A stretch of DNA of 64,000 bases from Portulaca oleracea (GCA_029582165.1 CM055875.1:28780644-28844643); one strand, 5' to 3'; counted from the stretch's first letter, positions 1-12,797 are shown. The notes: a model not told the origin generated them from the letters alone. Numbers and translations: made by a program.

Positions 1-880
1 CTTCTTCTTCATCTTTCTTCTTCTTCCTCTGCGAAAACCTACGCCATAACAGCTTCATCCTCCACCTCTTCTTCTTCAATTCAGTTCCAAAAATTGGGGC
101 TTTCTTCTTCCTTCTTCATTTCTGAACTCAAAAAACCCTAATTTCAACCCAGAATCTGCAATTTCAACCCAGAATATGCAATGACCTCAAAAAACTCTAA
201 TTTCAACCCAGAATCTGCAATTTCAACCCAGAATATGCAATGACCTCAAAAAATTCTAATTTCAACCCAAAATCTGCAATGGCCTATATTTGCTTGGTGT
301 ACACTTCATACACTGAAGATAGCCCTTTGAGGAGGTTTGCAAGATGTGCGAGGTGGAGCATTTCTGATGGCTGTGGGTTCTACAGAAACTTACCAGGTAT
401 GGATGCGAACCTTTCAGACCTTCAATCCTTGCAAACACTTCCCTGGGGTGCGATTTTGGTACTTGATGTTGAATTTAGGGTTTGATTGAGTGAAGAGGGA
501 GAAATCACAGGGGGAAGTTGAAGAAGCTGGGCGATAAAGATGAAGAATGCAGAAGAAGAACATTAGAACAAGAACGTTGCTTGTTTTTTTTATTCAAATA
601 GAGGAAAATAATTGAGGGACCACTGAGTTATTAGGGTAGATTAGTTAATTAGGGTTTTTTTTTTACTTAATTATATTATTAATTTACTTAATCACATCCA
701 CCCTAACATTAACCAGCTGCTTTAGGTAAATAACCTCCAACAGCCGGTTAAGTGACATTTTTTACACTGTTTACAAAGATTGATGGCATTCTAATGACAT
801 GCTTTTTTCGGGTGACAAATTTGCACTTTTGATAAAGTTTAGTGGCATTTTTATCCAAGCACTCGTGTGAGTGCTAAAGA
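1..880. mobile_element. Right-hand part of a MULE-like element, cut by the window edge
   Basis: This stretch has no convincing gene. Its right edge (about 856-880), read on the minus strand, starts GAGTGCTTGGATAAAAATGC, and the same 20-base end is found at 14814, where it is the outer end of a long-inverted-repeat element. The interior starts with a CTT-rich pyrimidine tract (1-120), as the interior of the other element does. The tip carries a short palindrome, AGCACTC-GTGT-GAGTGCT, at 859-876. The element's left end is outside the window. The class (Mutator-like) is inferred from the long terminal repeats of its relative. Confidence 0.4.
141..278. repeat. Tandem repeat, 59-bp period, about 2.3 copies
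   Basis: ATTTCAACCC begins at 141, 200 and 259, a period of 59 bp. Each unit itself holds two shorter ATTTCAACCCAGAAT repeats about 20 bp apart. The frame over it (240-485) reads through the repeat and resembles no protein I know. Confidence 0.8.
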
Positions 881-1157
881 AGTCATGCATGGTTGCTGAG
901 GCCCTTGTGGTTAAGGTTGTGTTGAAAACTGCATTAAGAAAGGATGGTTTGGTATGGAAATCTGGACGGATTCTCAGCAACTTGTGGAGGTATTTAGCCA
1001 CTATGACAATGTGCCCGAGGGTCATCAAGCAAATAGGGAATCATTGCAGAAGAATGTTCCTCTCTTTCAACCAAATCACCATTACAAATTTACGATAGTT
1101 AGTTGGAAGCTACCAAAACCCACCCACAATCTAGTTGTTCAAGCTAGGAAGATATGA
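880..1157 (+). pseudogene. Decayed RNase H-like domain of a LINE or reverse-transcriptase relic
   Basis: Two overlapping frames give a pattern typical of the RVT_3 RNase H-like domain found at the end of plant LINE polyproteins: an AEAL start near 896, then in the next frame IWTDSQQLVEVF (from about 957) and a P-x-HNLVxxARK ending at 1157. The frame change near 950 and the short length (under 100 residues) show a broken copy. No reverse transcriptase is visible upstream. The call is by motif pattern only. Confidence 0.45.
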
Positions 1158-1220
1158 CGAGATTAGGATTCATAGTCTGTATTTGTGTACAGTATCACTG
1201 TTGTCAAAAAAAGTTTCACT

Positions 1221-1292
1221 TAATTCTTATGAATTGAGTTACTTTAGTGTGCTTTTTAATTCTTATGAATTGAGTTACTTTAGTGCGCTTTT
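1221..1292. repeat. 36-bp direct repeat, two copies
   Basis: TAATTCTTATGAATTGAG begins at 1221 and again at 1257. The two 36-bp units differ by about one base (AGTGT against AGTGC). Confidence 0.85.
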
Positions 1293-1758
1293 TATATTTA
1301 TGCGTGCTAAGTGAGATGAGAATATTACAACACATCAAATAACGAAGGTAATCCATGTACAGTAAAACAAATTCAGGCGTGACCCGTCCTAAACAAATAT
1401 CCTTATATGTACTCATAGATAAGTAACCTACTTTCCCCCAAATGATAAAAAGAAAATAACTGACATAATTATATTTATAGTTTTCATGGATCTACTGGAG
1501 CCAGAAAAGACATCACGATGTAACAAGGAAGGGGGAAATAGGACCTGAGACCTAATCATAAAATAATCAAAAATATAATGACCGTGTTGTACTAAATGTC
1601 ACAAAATTATTAAAAAAAAAATAAGGACTTTTTTTAAAGGTGGAATTGTTGTTTGGTTATAAGATTTATGATGAGATTGGGATTAAGCCTGAAAAGTTAA
1701 AGGATAGATTAAGAAAAATTGGGCTTTTTGGAATGTATGGAGAGACTGACATTAATTA

Positions 1759-2002
1759 CTCCACTTGTTTGATATTAACTGTCTCTTAATAAATATCTTA
1801 AGGTTTCTAGTATCCTTTTGAATGACATTTTCATAGAATATTTTACCAAAAAATTATAACATTATAGTTTTATAATAATATTTTTGTTTATGAATTTAAT
1901 GATAGTATTTTCGTATAATATAATGTAATATATAAATTAATGATCAAAGTCTTCAAAAATTGATAACATATAAATCATGACGACAGTCAATATGGAATAG
2001 GA
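1759..2002. mobile_element. Degenerate Stowaway-like MITE
   Basis: The left end CTCCACTTGTTTGATATTAA is flanked by TA (1757-1758). The right end, around 1983-2002, reads on the minus strand as a related CCTATTCCATATTGACTGTC. About 240 bp, AT-rich, no coding capacity. It matches the clearer Stowaway copy at 62987-63243 in the ATATTAAxTGTC part of the inverted repeat. Confidence 0.55.
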
Positions 2003-3574
2003 AATTTAGGCGTCATCTCTGTTTGGCCTTATAGAGTATGTGACTTGTTTTAGGGTTTAGGCATAGTTTTTGTCTTGTTTTTTTTTTTTCCTTTTTTGGT
2101 TTTGTTTACTTTTTGTTCTTATAACCCTGCCTTAGATTGAGATTGAATAATAATAAAAAAAATTCAAACGCATGATGCATCTTTATGTTTAATTAAAGAG
2201 CTCGTGCCCTCAAAAAATAAATAAAAAAGAGCTCGTACATGTCATATAGTTCCTCATTTTGCGCCAACCAAACTTTAAAAAGTATAAGTCTACGAATGTT
2301 TATTTCTCAATATATATGATAATCTACTATGTGAAACCAATATCATTAGATCTGTGCTGAAAAATACTATTATGAATTACAATGTTGCAACTTTTGGCAA
2401 AATATTTTGTCAGTACGTAATTATTAGTCAATGAACATTAGAGATCGCAAAAAAAAAAGAAAAAAAAAAGAACCAATGTCACATAAACTCAAAACAATGG
2501 AGTATCTTTCAAACCTTTTGTTCTGTATTCCCTTTTAGGTCCTTTGTCTTACTTGTAAAAGATTGAACTTAATATTGATCCATAAGAGGTAGAACTCTCC
2601 CATTATAGAACTTACACGAGCATTTTAGAACTATCCCCTTTTTTTTTCTCTCCTCAAACATACCATTAAGCTTGTATTATAAGTCAATTCGCCCTCAAGT
2701 TCTTAAGTCTTGATTAATTGCTAAGGCAGGTAAATTAATGAAAAATATTCCAAAAAAAGAGGAAAAAGTATAAAAAATGCATTCCCTCTCGTTTTGTTCC
2801 TGAGGTTATCTAATTTGTGACCCCATGTCTGCTCTATCGTTTTCATCATTCACAAACTCTTTAATTCCAATTTCGCTTAATTTTTTTTTAACATATTTAC
2901 AAACATAAGTGACATATTTGCCTCACTTAAAAACTTGATAAAGAAAGTGACAAAAACTCAGACTTATATGTCATAGAAATCATTTAACTTAGTGCTATAC
3001 TATCGTGTCTCATTGTCTTGCCTTTTCCATCTCAATTTGAAGTCTTCACCAAATATTTAATCATGCTCTTGTTCTTTGACTCCTTGTTCCTCACACCCTC
3101 ATTCATTCATCCCTCAATGTCTATGATAAGTGTTATTTGTGACTATGTTTTCAGGAGATTTGGATAGTGATTCAGGGATAACTTTGATTATAATTCTTGA
3201 CTTATATCCCAATTTTTCTATTACGCTAGGTGTTGTTTTTGATGCAAATTTATAAATTTTGAGGCCAAAACACCAGCAATCTCTCAACTTTTGGCAAGAA
3301 TGGACACACCACGGGCCTCCAGTAGTCAAGGCCAGACCGTGGTACGAGTTCCAGAGCAAACGGAACAGAGCCTAGTCGACCAGTGGCCACTACGGTATGA
3401 AACAACCTCCATGTAATCCATCACCACAGCCACGTCACACTTCCGACGAGTTGGACTCGGTGGCGGTTCATTGGAAAAATAAGGTGTTAACGTGATTCAT
3501 TGAAAACAAAAGTTGAAGGTTGGTTTGTTCGACCCAAACACACCATAGGTTGGTTTATTAGATTCCAATAATCC
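2003..3574. other. AT-rich non-coding stretch
   Basis: Long A and T runs and no reading frame with recognisable content. A minus-strand frame of 81 codons at 3114-3359 resembles nothing I know. No repeat boundary is clear. Confidence 0.5.
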
Positions 3575-4055
3575 TTCTAATAATCCCTACTTTGAACGAT
3601 TAGACAATAATAATCCGAACTTTAAAAATGCATGTGAACATTCCCAAAGTTCGACAAATTGTATTTTTTGGACTAGCACAGAGTGTTTACCCTAAATATC
3701 GAGTTTTTTTACTTGTGTTTGCTGTCAAATTTAGCACAACACTTTCCCATGATTTATCCCAATTTACAAACTTTATCCCAATTTTTTTTCATTTGTTTCT
3801 AACTTTTATGATTTCCCTTTTTCATTCCTTAAAAAATATTATAATAATTATTGGGATTCTAAAAAAAATCTAAAAATTCTCTTAATAACTATATTCCATA
3901 ACATTTCTAAAGATAGAAATGAAAAAAATTATAAAAATCTGAAACTTAAAAAAATAAGTAAAATTATGACATTAAATTTGACACCCAAAAAAAAAACCAA
4001 TTATCAAAATTTGGGAATGTTGTTGTACAATCACGAAAAGTAGAAATTATTAGAA
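3575..4055. mobile_element. MITE, family shared with 12231-12740
   Basis: The ends are inverted repeats: TTCTAATAATCCCTACTTT at the left, and TTCTAATAATTTCTACTTTT when the right end is read on the minus strand. The interior matches the copy at 12.2-12.7 kb over about 300 bp, including a shared TACCCTAAATATC block and a shared ATCCCAATTT-rich part. No transposase. The superfamily is not settled. Confidence 0.6.
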
Positions 4056-4403
4056 TTCAATTTTTTTTTTATAAAAAAAACAGAGATAAACCCCACAGGC
4101 CCCAACTGATAACAAGTCATCTTAATGACATTTTTAATAGTTTTATAAAGTTAAGTGGTAATGAATTAATAAAAAAATATTTATTGAAATTTTTTACCTT
4201 TCGGCGTAATTCAATGACAATTCATTAATTCAATTAGAGCGGTCTTCAAATGACATATTTACTTTGAAGTACTCATTATGCCATAATGTAATTATTGTAC
4301 AAGTTTAAGCTTAATTTTCTAAATTTTATGCCTAAAAGTCATATATAATTTCTATTGTCATGTGACTCATGTAGCTACAAATTTCATCAAAATTAAGCTA
4401 ATG

Positions 4404-4658
4404 CTCCATCAGTTCCATATTAATTGTCATATTGGTTTATGTATCAATCAAACTTTATAAATTTTAAATCATTAATTTCTTAACAGATACAATGTTCTAT
4501 TATGCAAAAATACTATCATTAGATTCATCATGAAAACTACTATCACGAGAGTATAATATTGTAATTTTTTAATAAAATATATTATAAGAAATTGTCAATC
4601 AAAGGCATTGACGATCGTATAATATTTATTAGGCGACAATTAATTTGAAATGGAGGGA
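4404..4658. mobile_element. Stowaway-like MITE
   Basis: The left end CTCCATCAGTTCCATATTAA pairs with the right end, which reads CTCCATTTCAAATTAATTGTC-like on the minus strand. About 255 bp, AT-rich, non-coding. The TA duplication is blurred by a few bases at each side. Confidence 0.65.
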
Positions 4659-4796
4659 ACATAAGATTATTAAATAGTGTGATTTGTTAAGCTTAAGGCA
4701 TAAAGTCTAGATATTGTGAATGAAGAAATATGTAAAGGATTAACAAGGCTATTGTACTACTTGCTACCAGGCAATAAGTAATTTGACTTTGATAAT

Positions 4797-5478
4797 TAGG
4801 GTTGTTCATAATCCAATTTAAATCGAAAAACGAACTGGATCGAACTGTACCGAGAACTGGACCAAAAGGACTGAATATAGTTCGGTCCAGTCCTCGGTCT
4901 AGAAAATATTGAATTTCGGTCTTTGGTCTGGTCTGGACCAAACTAAAAGACCGAGGATCGGACCAAGTACCGAATACAATAGTGCTGTGACCTAATTTTT
5001 TAGGGTTTTCATATGAATTTCTAAACTTTCTCAGACTCTTAGTTATTCTTACTCTCAAAACTCCTCACCCTCAATCCTCGTCGCTCCCCACTCCCCACCC
5101 CCACCCCTCCGTATCTCCGGCCTAGCTCCACCACCAACGCCGTTAAGGCTGCCACCACCCCTCCATTTTCCTAGCATCGCAGCGCGCTGTTATTTGCAAG
5201 CCACAGACCACCTCCATTTCAAATGGAGGGACCACCGGAGAATGTGAGCTTTCTTCTCTCTCCCCTGTCCTCAACCCTCAATCTCTCTAGTCTTCTCCTC
5301 CGTAGTTATTCAGGCAAAATTTTTTTGGTAGGTCCATTAGGTCGGTTCAGTCCTGGACCAAACTTTTTTTGGTAGGTCCAATCCAGGACCGAAAAATGTT
5401 CGGCCCAATCCTCACTCCAGACCAGTCTCCTTGTTCGGTTTTCGGTTCGGTCCAGTCCTGAACCGATGGACAACCCTA
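4797..5478. mobile_element. hAT- or MULE-like non-autonomous element with GC-rich cargo
   Basis: The termini are inverted: TAGGGTTGTTCA at 4797 and TGGACAACCCTA ending 5478. Both sub-ends are rich in GGTCCAG/CTGGACC words. The flanks TTGATAAT (4789-4796) and CTGATAAC (5479-5486) agree at 6 of 8 positions, which would suit an 8-bp hAT duplication. The middle (about 5060-5290) is much more GC-rich and C-rich than the surroundings and looks like captured 5' leader sequence, but no protein is recognisable. Confidence 0.55.
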
Positions 5479-6708
5479 CTGATAACAGAGCTACAAAATC
5501 AACACTACTCCATCTCAAGATTAATCCTTTTCCTTATGCTTACCTGGACGCTCAAAAATTCTGTTCCAAATTCACCCAAGGTGTTAATTAATGCTAATAA
5601 AGTTTTATCCAACATAAGATTTTGAATTTGTTTGATACGGAAAAAATTTGATTTGATATTAAAATCACGATTCTGATCTACGATCCTACGATTTTATGAT
5701 AAAAAATCTTCGATACAATTCTACTATCTACATTTCGATCCATGATCTTACGTGGGTTAATTCCGATCATAACTACCCCATGCATCCGAGTTAGATCCCA
5801 ATTCTAACAACCTTGGTCCAAACCCGATTTTGACGTTGTTTGAATTGATCGAATATTCGGACACAAAATTTGTCTTTTCTATTGTCCCAACCTAATATTG
5901 ACTCTAATTTAGTTTAAACCAAATTGTCCAACCCAAAAAAACCAGATCTAGACATAAGTTTCTCATCAAAATTGTGACATTGGCAAAATTTGACTAACTC
6001 AAAGTTAATTCGGATCTGAATTTTTGGCATTGTGAATCCAGGCTTATTTCTTAGTTTTGAAAGAAATGCAAACTCAAACAACATAAATTGCCTAATTATT
6101 GACGCCAATAAATTTGTATAAGCACAAAGTAGTAAATTGTTGGGAAAATCTCATCACTGATACGGAACTAAAAGTGGAAACAAGAATAAAAATCAAGAAA
6201 TCAACTTGCTATAATGCTATTCAATTGAAGCCTGATTATCAATGATTTGTTTGTTTAGCCTTGGACAAAGGGATGGACAAAAGAGATTAACTGTATTCTA
6301 TAATGATTTGTTTCACTATAGTCTATACAATATGTAAGAATATATCATGAACACAATGAATATTAGTGTTCTTCAAGTGGAGTTCACTATCATCAATGTA
6401 AAGAATGGTGTCGCAAGCATATAAGAATCATGCTTTATCCCACTAATTACCCTTGCTGATGCTGTGCTCATTTCAATGAACCCCCCCCCCCCCCGTTTTT
6501 TATTTATTTTTTTGCTTTTTTTTCCCCTTTTCTACTACCTTTAGAACCTTTTTTAATGTGTGCTTCTTGCTGATTTATGAGGCAAAAGTTCAATAAACTC
6601 TGCCAAAAAATCGGACTTACGTCAAAAAATGCAGTAATTTCCTGTGATTTTAGACAATTGGCGTTGAGTACTTTTGGCCAATGATCATCATCAAATATGG
6701 TTCTTGCT
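5479..6708. other. Non-coding stretch downstream of the cyclin gene
   Basis: No recognisable frame. It contains a run of 14 C at 6481-6494 followed by a T-rich tract. The last 200 bp or so before 6709 are probably the 3' untranslated region of the minus-strand cyclin gene; no single polyadenylation site stands out. Confidence 0.5.
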
Positions 6709-9700
6709 TTAACGAGCGTACTTCACCAGCCAGTCCATGTTCTGACAAAGAAAACCAATAAGAAGTAAATAATTGCTTCTGAAGATGACATGAAATTACA
6801 ATACCCTTTGCTGTGGTACAAATTCAGGTCAGTTTTTCATTCAAAGGATGACATCTGTGATGAACTGAGTTTCAGATTTATACCTTTATGCACATCTGTG
6901 ATGAACTGAGTTTCAGATTTATACCTTTATGCATTCGGGTAGATCGTCCACTTTTGTTCTGAAATGAGCCTGCAACAGAGGTTTTATGTAAAGACAGCTG
7001 AACATTTCGGCCGATAATGCTAAACCAAAAACAAAGACAGCCAGTATAGGTTTATTTCTCATGTCCAGTGAGCTCTCTTGAGCAAGATAAGCTCACTCAA
7101 TACGAGTTCTATGAGTGTGAATTAAAGTGGCATTACGGTGAAAAACAGCAAAGAAGATCGAATGTTAAGAATTTAAGGCACAAGCGAAGTTTAGTAACAA
7201 TAATGAGCGAATTCAATCAATTCATACACATACCTTCATGACCCGCTGGCTAGATTCATCTCGTTTTGCTGATAGGGAGACAAGGATGACAATACAAGCT
7301 GCCACAGTCGAGGGCCAAAATTGCAACTTCCTGTGGTCTAGAAGGGCTAGTGTGGCCAGGTAGTTTGCTTTCTCTCGCATCCCTTCATTAGCTATTGCAG
7401 CTTTGAGATAAAACCTGCCAGTAATCGGCAGCAGATGAGCACTTCTGTATTTAGCATATCATATCAACAGTATGGCATAACTAAGCATCATATTCAGGAT
7501 TATTGCATGTGAATTTACCACAGGAAGTTGTATATCGTCGGAGACAGGCACTGAAACTTAAGGACCTCCTGCACTACCCATTCCATCGCCACCACTTCTG
7601 TTCTGCTGTACACATTGCTCCCTACATAGAAGGCCCTCTGTCGCACGCTGCAACCAACACCAACCAGAACTAGGAATTAGTTTTAAGACTCCTGAAAAAT
7701 GGCACGTGTACTAATAGAGGTAGTATGATCAAGCATATGTTTTCACTTTTCATTTCCAATTAAGTTTCTTGTTAAGTGCAATGAGGCTCAATTAGAACCT
7801 TAGATGATGCAAGAACTCCAACAATACAAAATACATAATCAAGGGAAGGGGAAATACAAAACACATAATTAAGGAGGAATACTCAGGAATAGAAACAGAA
7901 AGAGGCATATCTTCATTGCACCAGATTTTATGCAATATCCAAATCCACACAGACACAAGATTGAGCTGCTGATTTCTACCTATTGTAAGGCTGATTTTCT
8001 TCAATCCTGATTGCCAAGGTGAGGCAGGCAATCCCAAGGAGTTGTAGGTGCCTCCTACTTGTGAAAAATCCTTTGCTTAGAAATCTATCAAGCAGGCAAA
8101 CTCCAAGAAACATTGTTTCCTTGTGTAGTTTCTTTTCACGAGATATCTGCTTGTTCAAACAATACACAAGTTGTAGCCTTAAAAGTAGTCGTTCACCACA
8201 AAGGACTCCAGACAAGTACAAGACACAAAAAGTTGAATTGATGACCCATAAACCAGCTAAAATCAAAGAAAATGAATGTCATTTTGACATCCATTCTTAT
8301 CAAATATCAAAAGCATTCAAGTTAACAGTCGCAAATTTCTTTGTGAACAAGTGAATCTCTGAGTATAGAAGTGTATATTATGATAAATTTACAAAATGCT
8401 TGCAAATGCTTCACCTGTTGCATCATGCGCAAGGGACTCACGTACTGCAGGGACTATGATAGGTTCAATTCGATCGCATTTTTTTTGGAGTAATTTTTGT
8501 TAGTCCTGTAACTTGAATCTGTTGATAATTTGGAAAGAAGTTCTACTTGAACACGAATCGGTCACCTATTCATTCATTAGTCCTATACTCCTATCAATTT
8601 GATAGGTATTTATTGTGTTTCTTTATTGGTAAACTTTCTGAAATCATAAAATTAGATACTAATGAATTTTTATTTGAAAAGCAGGCAAACTTTCCTTTCA
8701 ATTTTAGACGTCGTCAGGCTTTAGAGAACAGAACACTCGATTAAACTGTTGAAACAATTCTTTTCAGCTTGATATTTAAACTTTCTCATTTAACAGGGAA
8801 AACTATTATTTTTTTTTTTCTAAAAAAAAAAAACACCTCCGTCTACTCGCTGGCCTCCTATTGGTCTCACTCTCACTGCTATATGTGGGAACTCGTTTGA
8901 CATTGAATCTTATTGGTCCATTGTACTCTGCTCTGACCTTCCATTGTCACACTTATTTTTAATTTTTATCTTTTTACTATTAAATATCATGCCAGTTAAT
9001 TACACTATTACTAGCTGATTGCAAATTTAGTAGCTATTGGATAATCGAAAATGCAGGTCCAGAAAACAAATTAGCTGACCTCGATGATCCAATTAACCAT
9101 GAGTAGCCTTTGCTCGACGATCAATCCGCCGTACTCGGTTGCAATATCGTATGCCTCGGCGTAGTTTATGACCTTTGACGCCTGATTTCTCTCTCTTCTT
9201 CTCAAACAACAGTAGCTCTCTTCGTCTTCCTTGTCTTCAAATCTCCAGAACTGACAATCAGATAGCAAATGAACAATCAAAATTCAATTCAAAGCCTACA
9301 GGTTGTGTAATTGAGGCTCGATTAATCAAAAACTCACTGCATTTTCATCAGAATACTCATCATCATTGACTGAGGAGGATTCGCAGTTGAAATTTATTGA
9401 CCTCAGTTTGGAGAAGTGTTTGGAAAAGTCCTTGAAGAGAGAGAAACACGGAGAAGGCTCGGAATCATCATCGGACCTCTCTGAGAATTGACTGCCGGAG
9501 TCCAACCACAATGAAGGAGTGTACTCGTCGGTGAAGTCTTCAAACTCTGAACATCCATCGCCGGTGGAGAAAATATCCGACTGAAACAATTCCACGGATG
9601 AGACCTCACAGTCCGCATACGACAACTCCTCGGTGCAAGCGAGATCGGAGCAGAGGATTCCGACTTCGCCGGAGGTTTTCGCCGCAATCTGCTCAACCGT

Positions 9701-10114
9701 CACCGTCGAAGGCGAGTTCTGAGCTGCGGACAATCCAGATTGAACGACGCCGTTGTGGCTCTGTTTGTTGCTCTGCAGCTTCGACTCTGCTTCCGTTGCG
9801 AAAACAGAGCAGGACTCAACGCATGAATTCTCCGACACTGATACCTCAACGGCTGCCTTCTTCAGCGGCTTCAAACTCTCATTTTCCGACTGAAACGACG
9901 CATTGCGAGGTAAAACACCGGATCTGAGCGTCGTATTGCAGGAAACTTCATCGCAGGTTGAATTCAGAGAGAACGTTGGCTTTGTGCTGGTAAAATTGAA
10001 GATGATCGGCGAAATGCGAGTTCGACGGCGACGAGGAAGCTTCGATCGGAGATTCTTGAAGAAACTTGGTGGAGCTTCGGCCACAGTTGCTTCTTGCACA
10101 CTCTTTCGCTTCAT
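6709..10114 (-). CDS. SDS: Cyclin SDS-like (SOLO DANCERS) meiotic cyclin, seven exons
   Basis: Cyclins of this type activate CDKs in meiotic prophase in the nucleus; in Arabidopsis SDS is needed for homologue pairing and recombination. Exons, in gene order: 10114-9338, 9250-9080, 8146-7980, 7647-7519, 7414-7234, 6969-6925, 6741-6709. All introns begin GT and end AG; the exons sum to 1503 nt, giving 500 residues and a TAA stop. Residues 1-259 (exon 1) are a basic then serine/acid-rich, disordered-looking N-terminus starting MKRKSV. The cyclin box starts in exon 2 (LLMVNWIIE, about 308-316) and continues with LLDRFLS (about 334-340) and RIEENQPYN. The C-terminal cyclin fold has [12 protein letters not shown] and FWPSTVAA. 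The exon 2/3 join keeps the spacing expected of SDS cyclins. The protein is somewhat shorter than Arabidopsis SDS, mainly in the N-terminus. The start is the first ATG of a long open exon preceded by a pyrimidine-rich leader. It is the only host gene I consider intact here. Confidence 0.88.
6851..6932. repeat. 41-bp tandem duplication over a cyclin splice donor
   Basis: The 41-bp unit at 6851-6891 is repeated exactly at 6892-6932. On the gene strand the unit contains GCATAAAG/GTATAAATC, so the exon 6 donor exists twice, 41 nt apart. Confidence 0.9.
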
Positions 10115-12171
10115 TTTCTGGAACTAGCCTTTGAATTTCGGTGACAGAGATTGATAGATTTGTAGTGTGAATTGAAAGAGAAGAATTAGGGTTTCTTCGA
10201 TTGAAGAGTGAGAGAGAAAGAAGGAGAGAAATGGAACGGAATGGAAGAATAGAGCTGAAGAAGGAAGAAGAAGCAGGGGAACGTGGGTGGTTAAGTTGAT
10301 AGTTGAGAGAGTGGAGAGAGAAACTGTTTTTGCCGTTTCATGGTTACTGCCTTACTGGCTAACTGGGCTATAATGTGTTCCGATTACGAATTCACAAACT
10401 TTTATAGTGTCAAACTTAAAATTTTATTATAATTTTTGACGGAGTGGAGTGGGAGGGAGAGGGAGATGAAATTATGGAGGCACTATCATTTCCCGGAATT
10501 TAGGCACTAATACTATCTTTGCCTCCATCCAGCCCTTCTTCCCAGTTTTCTTGTTCTTCTTCAAAAAATGAAAGATTTCAAAGGCGACAATACTATCATC
10601 CAAACTTGAAGTTCCCATAATAACAGAGATTAAATTTTCATTTTTGGGGTGTTTTTTGTTTTTTTGCGGATTCTATTATAGTTAAAAATATTTTTAATTA
10701 TGGTAGATGAACATATATTACACTTTTAAAATGTCAAAATTAATATATGTAGAGTAAAGTGACTTGTTCTAATGAGTAATCACATTCATTTACATATAAT
10801 TTTTTTTATAAAGTTTAATTTAATATTTTTATGGATATTTTACATGATTAGAATTTTTTCAACTATCGTAGTTTAAAAGTGTAACGTATCATTTATTATA
10901 CTCTAAAATATTGAAATTGATGTACTTTGATCGAATAAACTTGTTGGAATAGTTAATCGTATCTATTGGTACATAAATCATTTTAATTTTAGATAGAATC
11001 TTATCTATTTTTTTTATTTTTTATATAACATATTTTAATTTTAGATATATATGAAATATTAAAAAGGGAAACAATCCCCTTAATTTTAGATACATATTAC
11101 TCCCAAATCCTATATATTTAGGCCTTGTTCTTTGGTTAGGTTATTTTCATATTTAGATGGATAAGTTAGATAAGTTGGGATAAATTAAACTAAGTTATAG
11201 GGGAGGTTTGTGGTAGTCAACTTTTTCTTTTAACTACGGTAATTAAATTTGATACTAACCATTGATTATATATAGAATAATCGTAGCCATCGATTTAATT
11301 GTCCTTAACTTGCTAAACAAATAATTTTAATAATATATTTAATATTATTTTTATTATTGTAATCTGTACGAATATTTGTTTTTCCATAAAAGAAAGATTA
11401 GAATCTTTCAAAAAAAAAAAGATTGTATGCAATTTTTTATTATAGCACAAGCTGTATTTCTATATTACATTTTTGCGCCATGAAATTGAAGCTGGTAACT
11501 TGGTTCATTAGTTACCAATTTGCCATGTTGAATGGAAATGATCAATTTGCGCCATTAGTCATGGGTTCAAGCTTGACTTATTGAATTCTAAGTTTCATAC
11601 TTTTTTTTATTGCCCTTATTTTATTATTTATTTATTTATTTATTTATTTTTTATATTTTTTATTGCCCTTATTTTATTTTATTTATTTTTTATATTTTTA
11701 CCCTAATTTGATTTCAAACTGCAGTTACTTATTCTACGCTCATATCTTTATTTACGAATTTGTTAGTTATATAGATTCTTCTGAATTTTAAATTTATTTT
11801 AAAAATTTTACTTGTTAATTATAAATTAATTGATGAAAATAATTGACTATAAACATCATCTATTTCACTTATTTATTGTGGAACATAAACATCTATATAA
11901 TTACTTAATTTCCATTAATTATAACTTTACAAAAAAAGGTGAGAAATAACATTGTGTGTGAAATAATTTTCTATGAGAATGTGAGAAATAACATTGTAGA
12001 CATGAGAATTTCAAAGATGTGGAGAAGGTCTCACGTGTCATCCACTAAGTCTAGGTACTTCAGGTTTGCTATAATCACCTCTCTCATGAACTTTTTCGGT
12101 CTCCCATATCCTCGACGCTCAAGGGGTAGTTGGGTTTCTTAATTCCTTCACACCTCCTAATAGAGGCATCT

Positions 12172-12175
<4 letters not shown>
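10115..12175. other. Cyclin upstream region and AT-rich intergenic DNA
   Basis: 10115-10330 is GA-rich on the plus strand, so it is a pyrimidine-rich leader or promoter on the cyclin strand. Beyond it the sequence is AT-rich with ATTT microsatellites at about 11620-11650 and 11670-11690. AGGCCTTGTTCTTTGGTTAGG at 11121 looks like one end of a GGCC-ended MITE, but I could not find the partner end. No gene seen. Confidence 0.5.
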
Positions 12176-12233
<58 letters not shown>

Positions 12234-12738
12234 CCCACCTTTTACAAATTGGACAACGATAATCCCTACTTTCAGTTTGTATTATGATGTTCCAAAAAAA
12301 ATAAAAAATTGTATTGTAGTGGGACATCATTAAGAGTATACCCTAAATATCATAGATTTTGTGTTGCGTTTGATTCAAAACTTAGTATAACACTTCACCA
12401 CAATTTTTAATGAATTTACGACATTTCTCCCAATTTTTTACAATTTTTTAATGATTTTCCCACTGTTATTCCTTTTAAAAAATCATAATAATTACTTGAA
12501 ATCTCAAAAAAAATAATTTAAAAAATGTTTTAGTAACTACATTTCTTTACCTTTCTGGCGGCAGGAACAAAAAAAAACAAAACCAATATGGGGTAGACAT
12601 GAAAAAAATAAAAAGAATGTGGAGGTGGATTTGGTACCACTACAATACAATTTTTTTTTTGGACCACCAGAATGCAAATTGAAAGTATGGATTATCGCTA
12701 TCCAATTTGTAAAGTTGGCATTATTATAATCTAATTCT

Positions 12739-12794
<56 letters not shown>
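12176..12794. mobile_element. MITE bracketed by two TA microsatellites
   Basis: A non-coding element at 12231-12740 has long imperfect inverted repeats of about 100 bp: both inner ends contain TTTACAAATTGGA, then CGATAATCC, then CTTTCA, then TTGTATTGTAGTGG. It is flanked by TA runs of nearly equal length, 12176-12230 and 12741-12794. The interior matches the MITE at 3575-4055. Frames across this part are translated TA repeats and are not genes. Confidence 0.7.

Positions 12795-12797
<3 letters not shown>

Noticed and set aside
3114..3359. 81-residue minus-strand frame
   Set aside because: No family resemblance, no start context or splice signals; likely chance.
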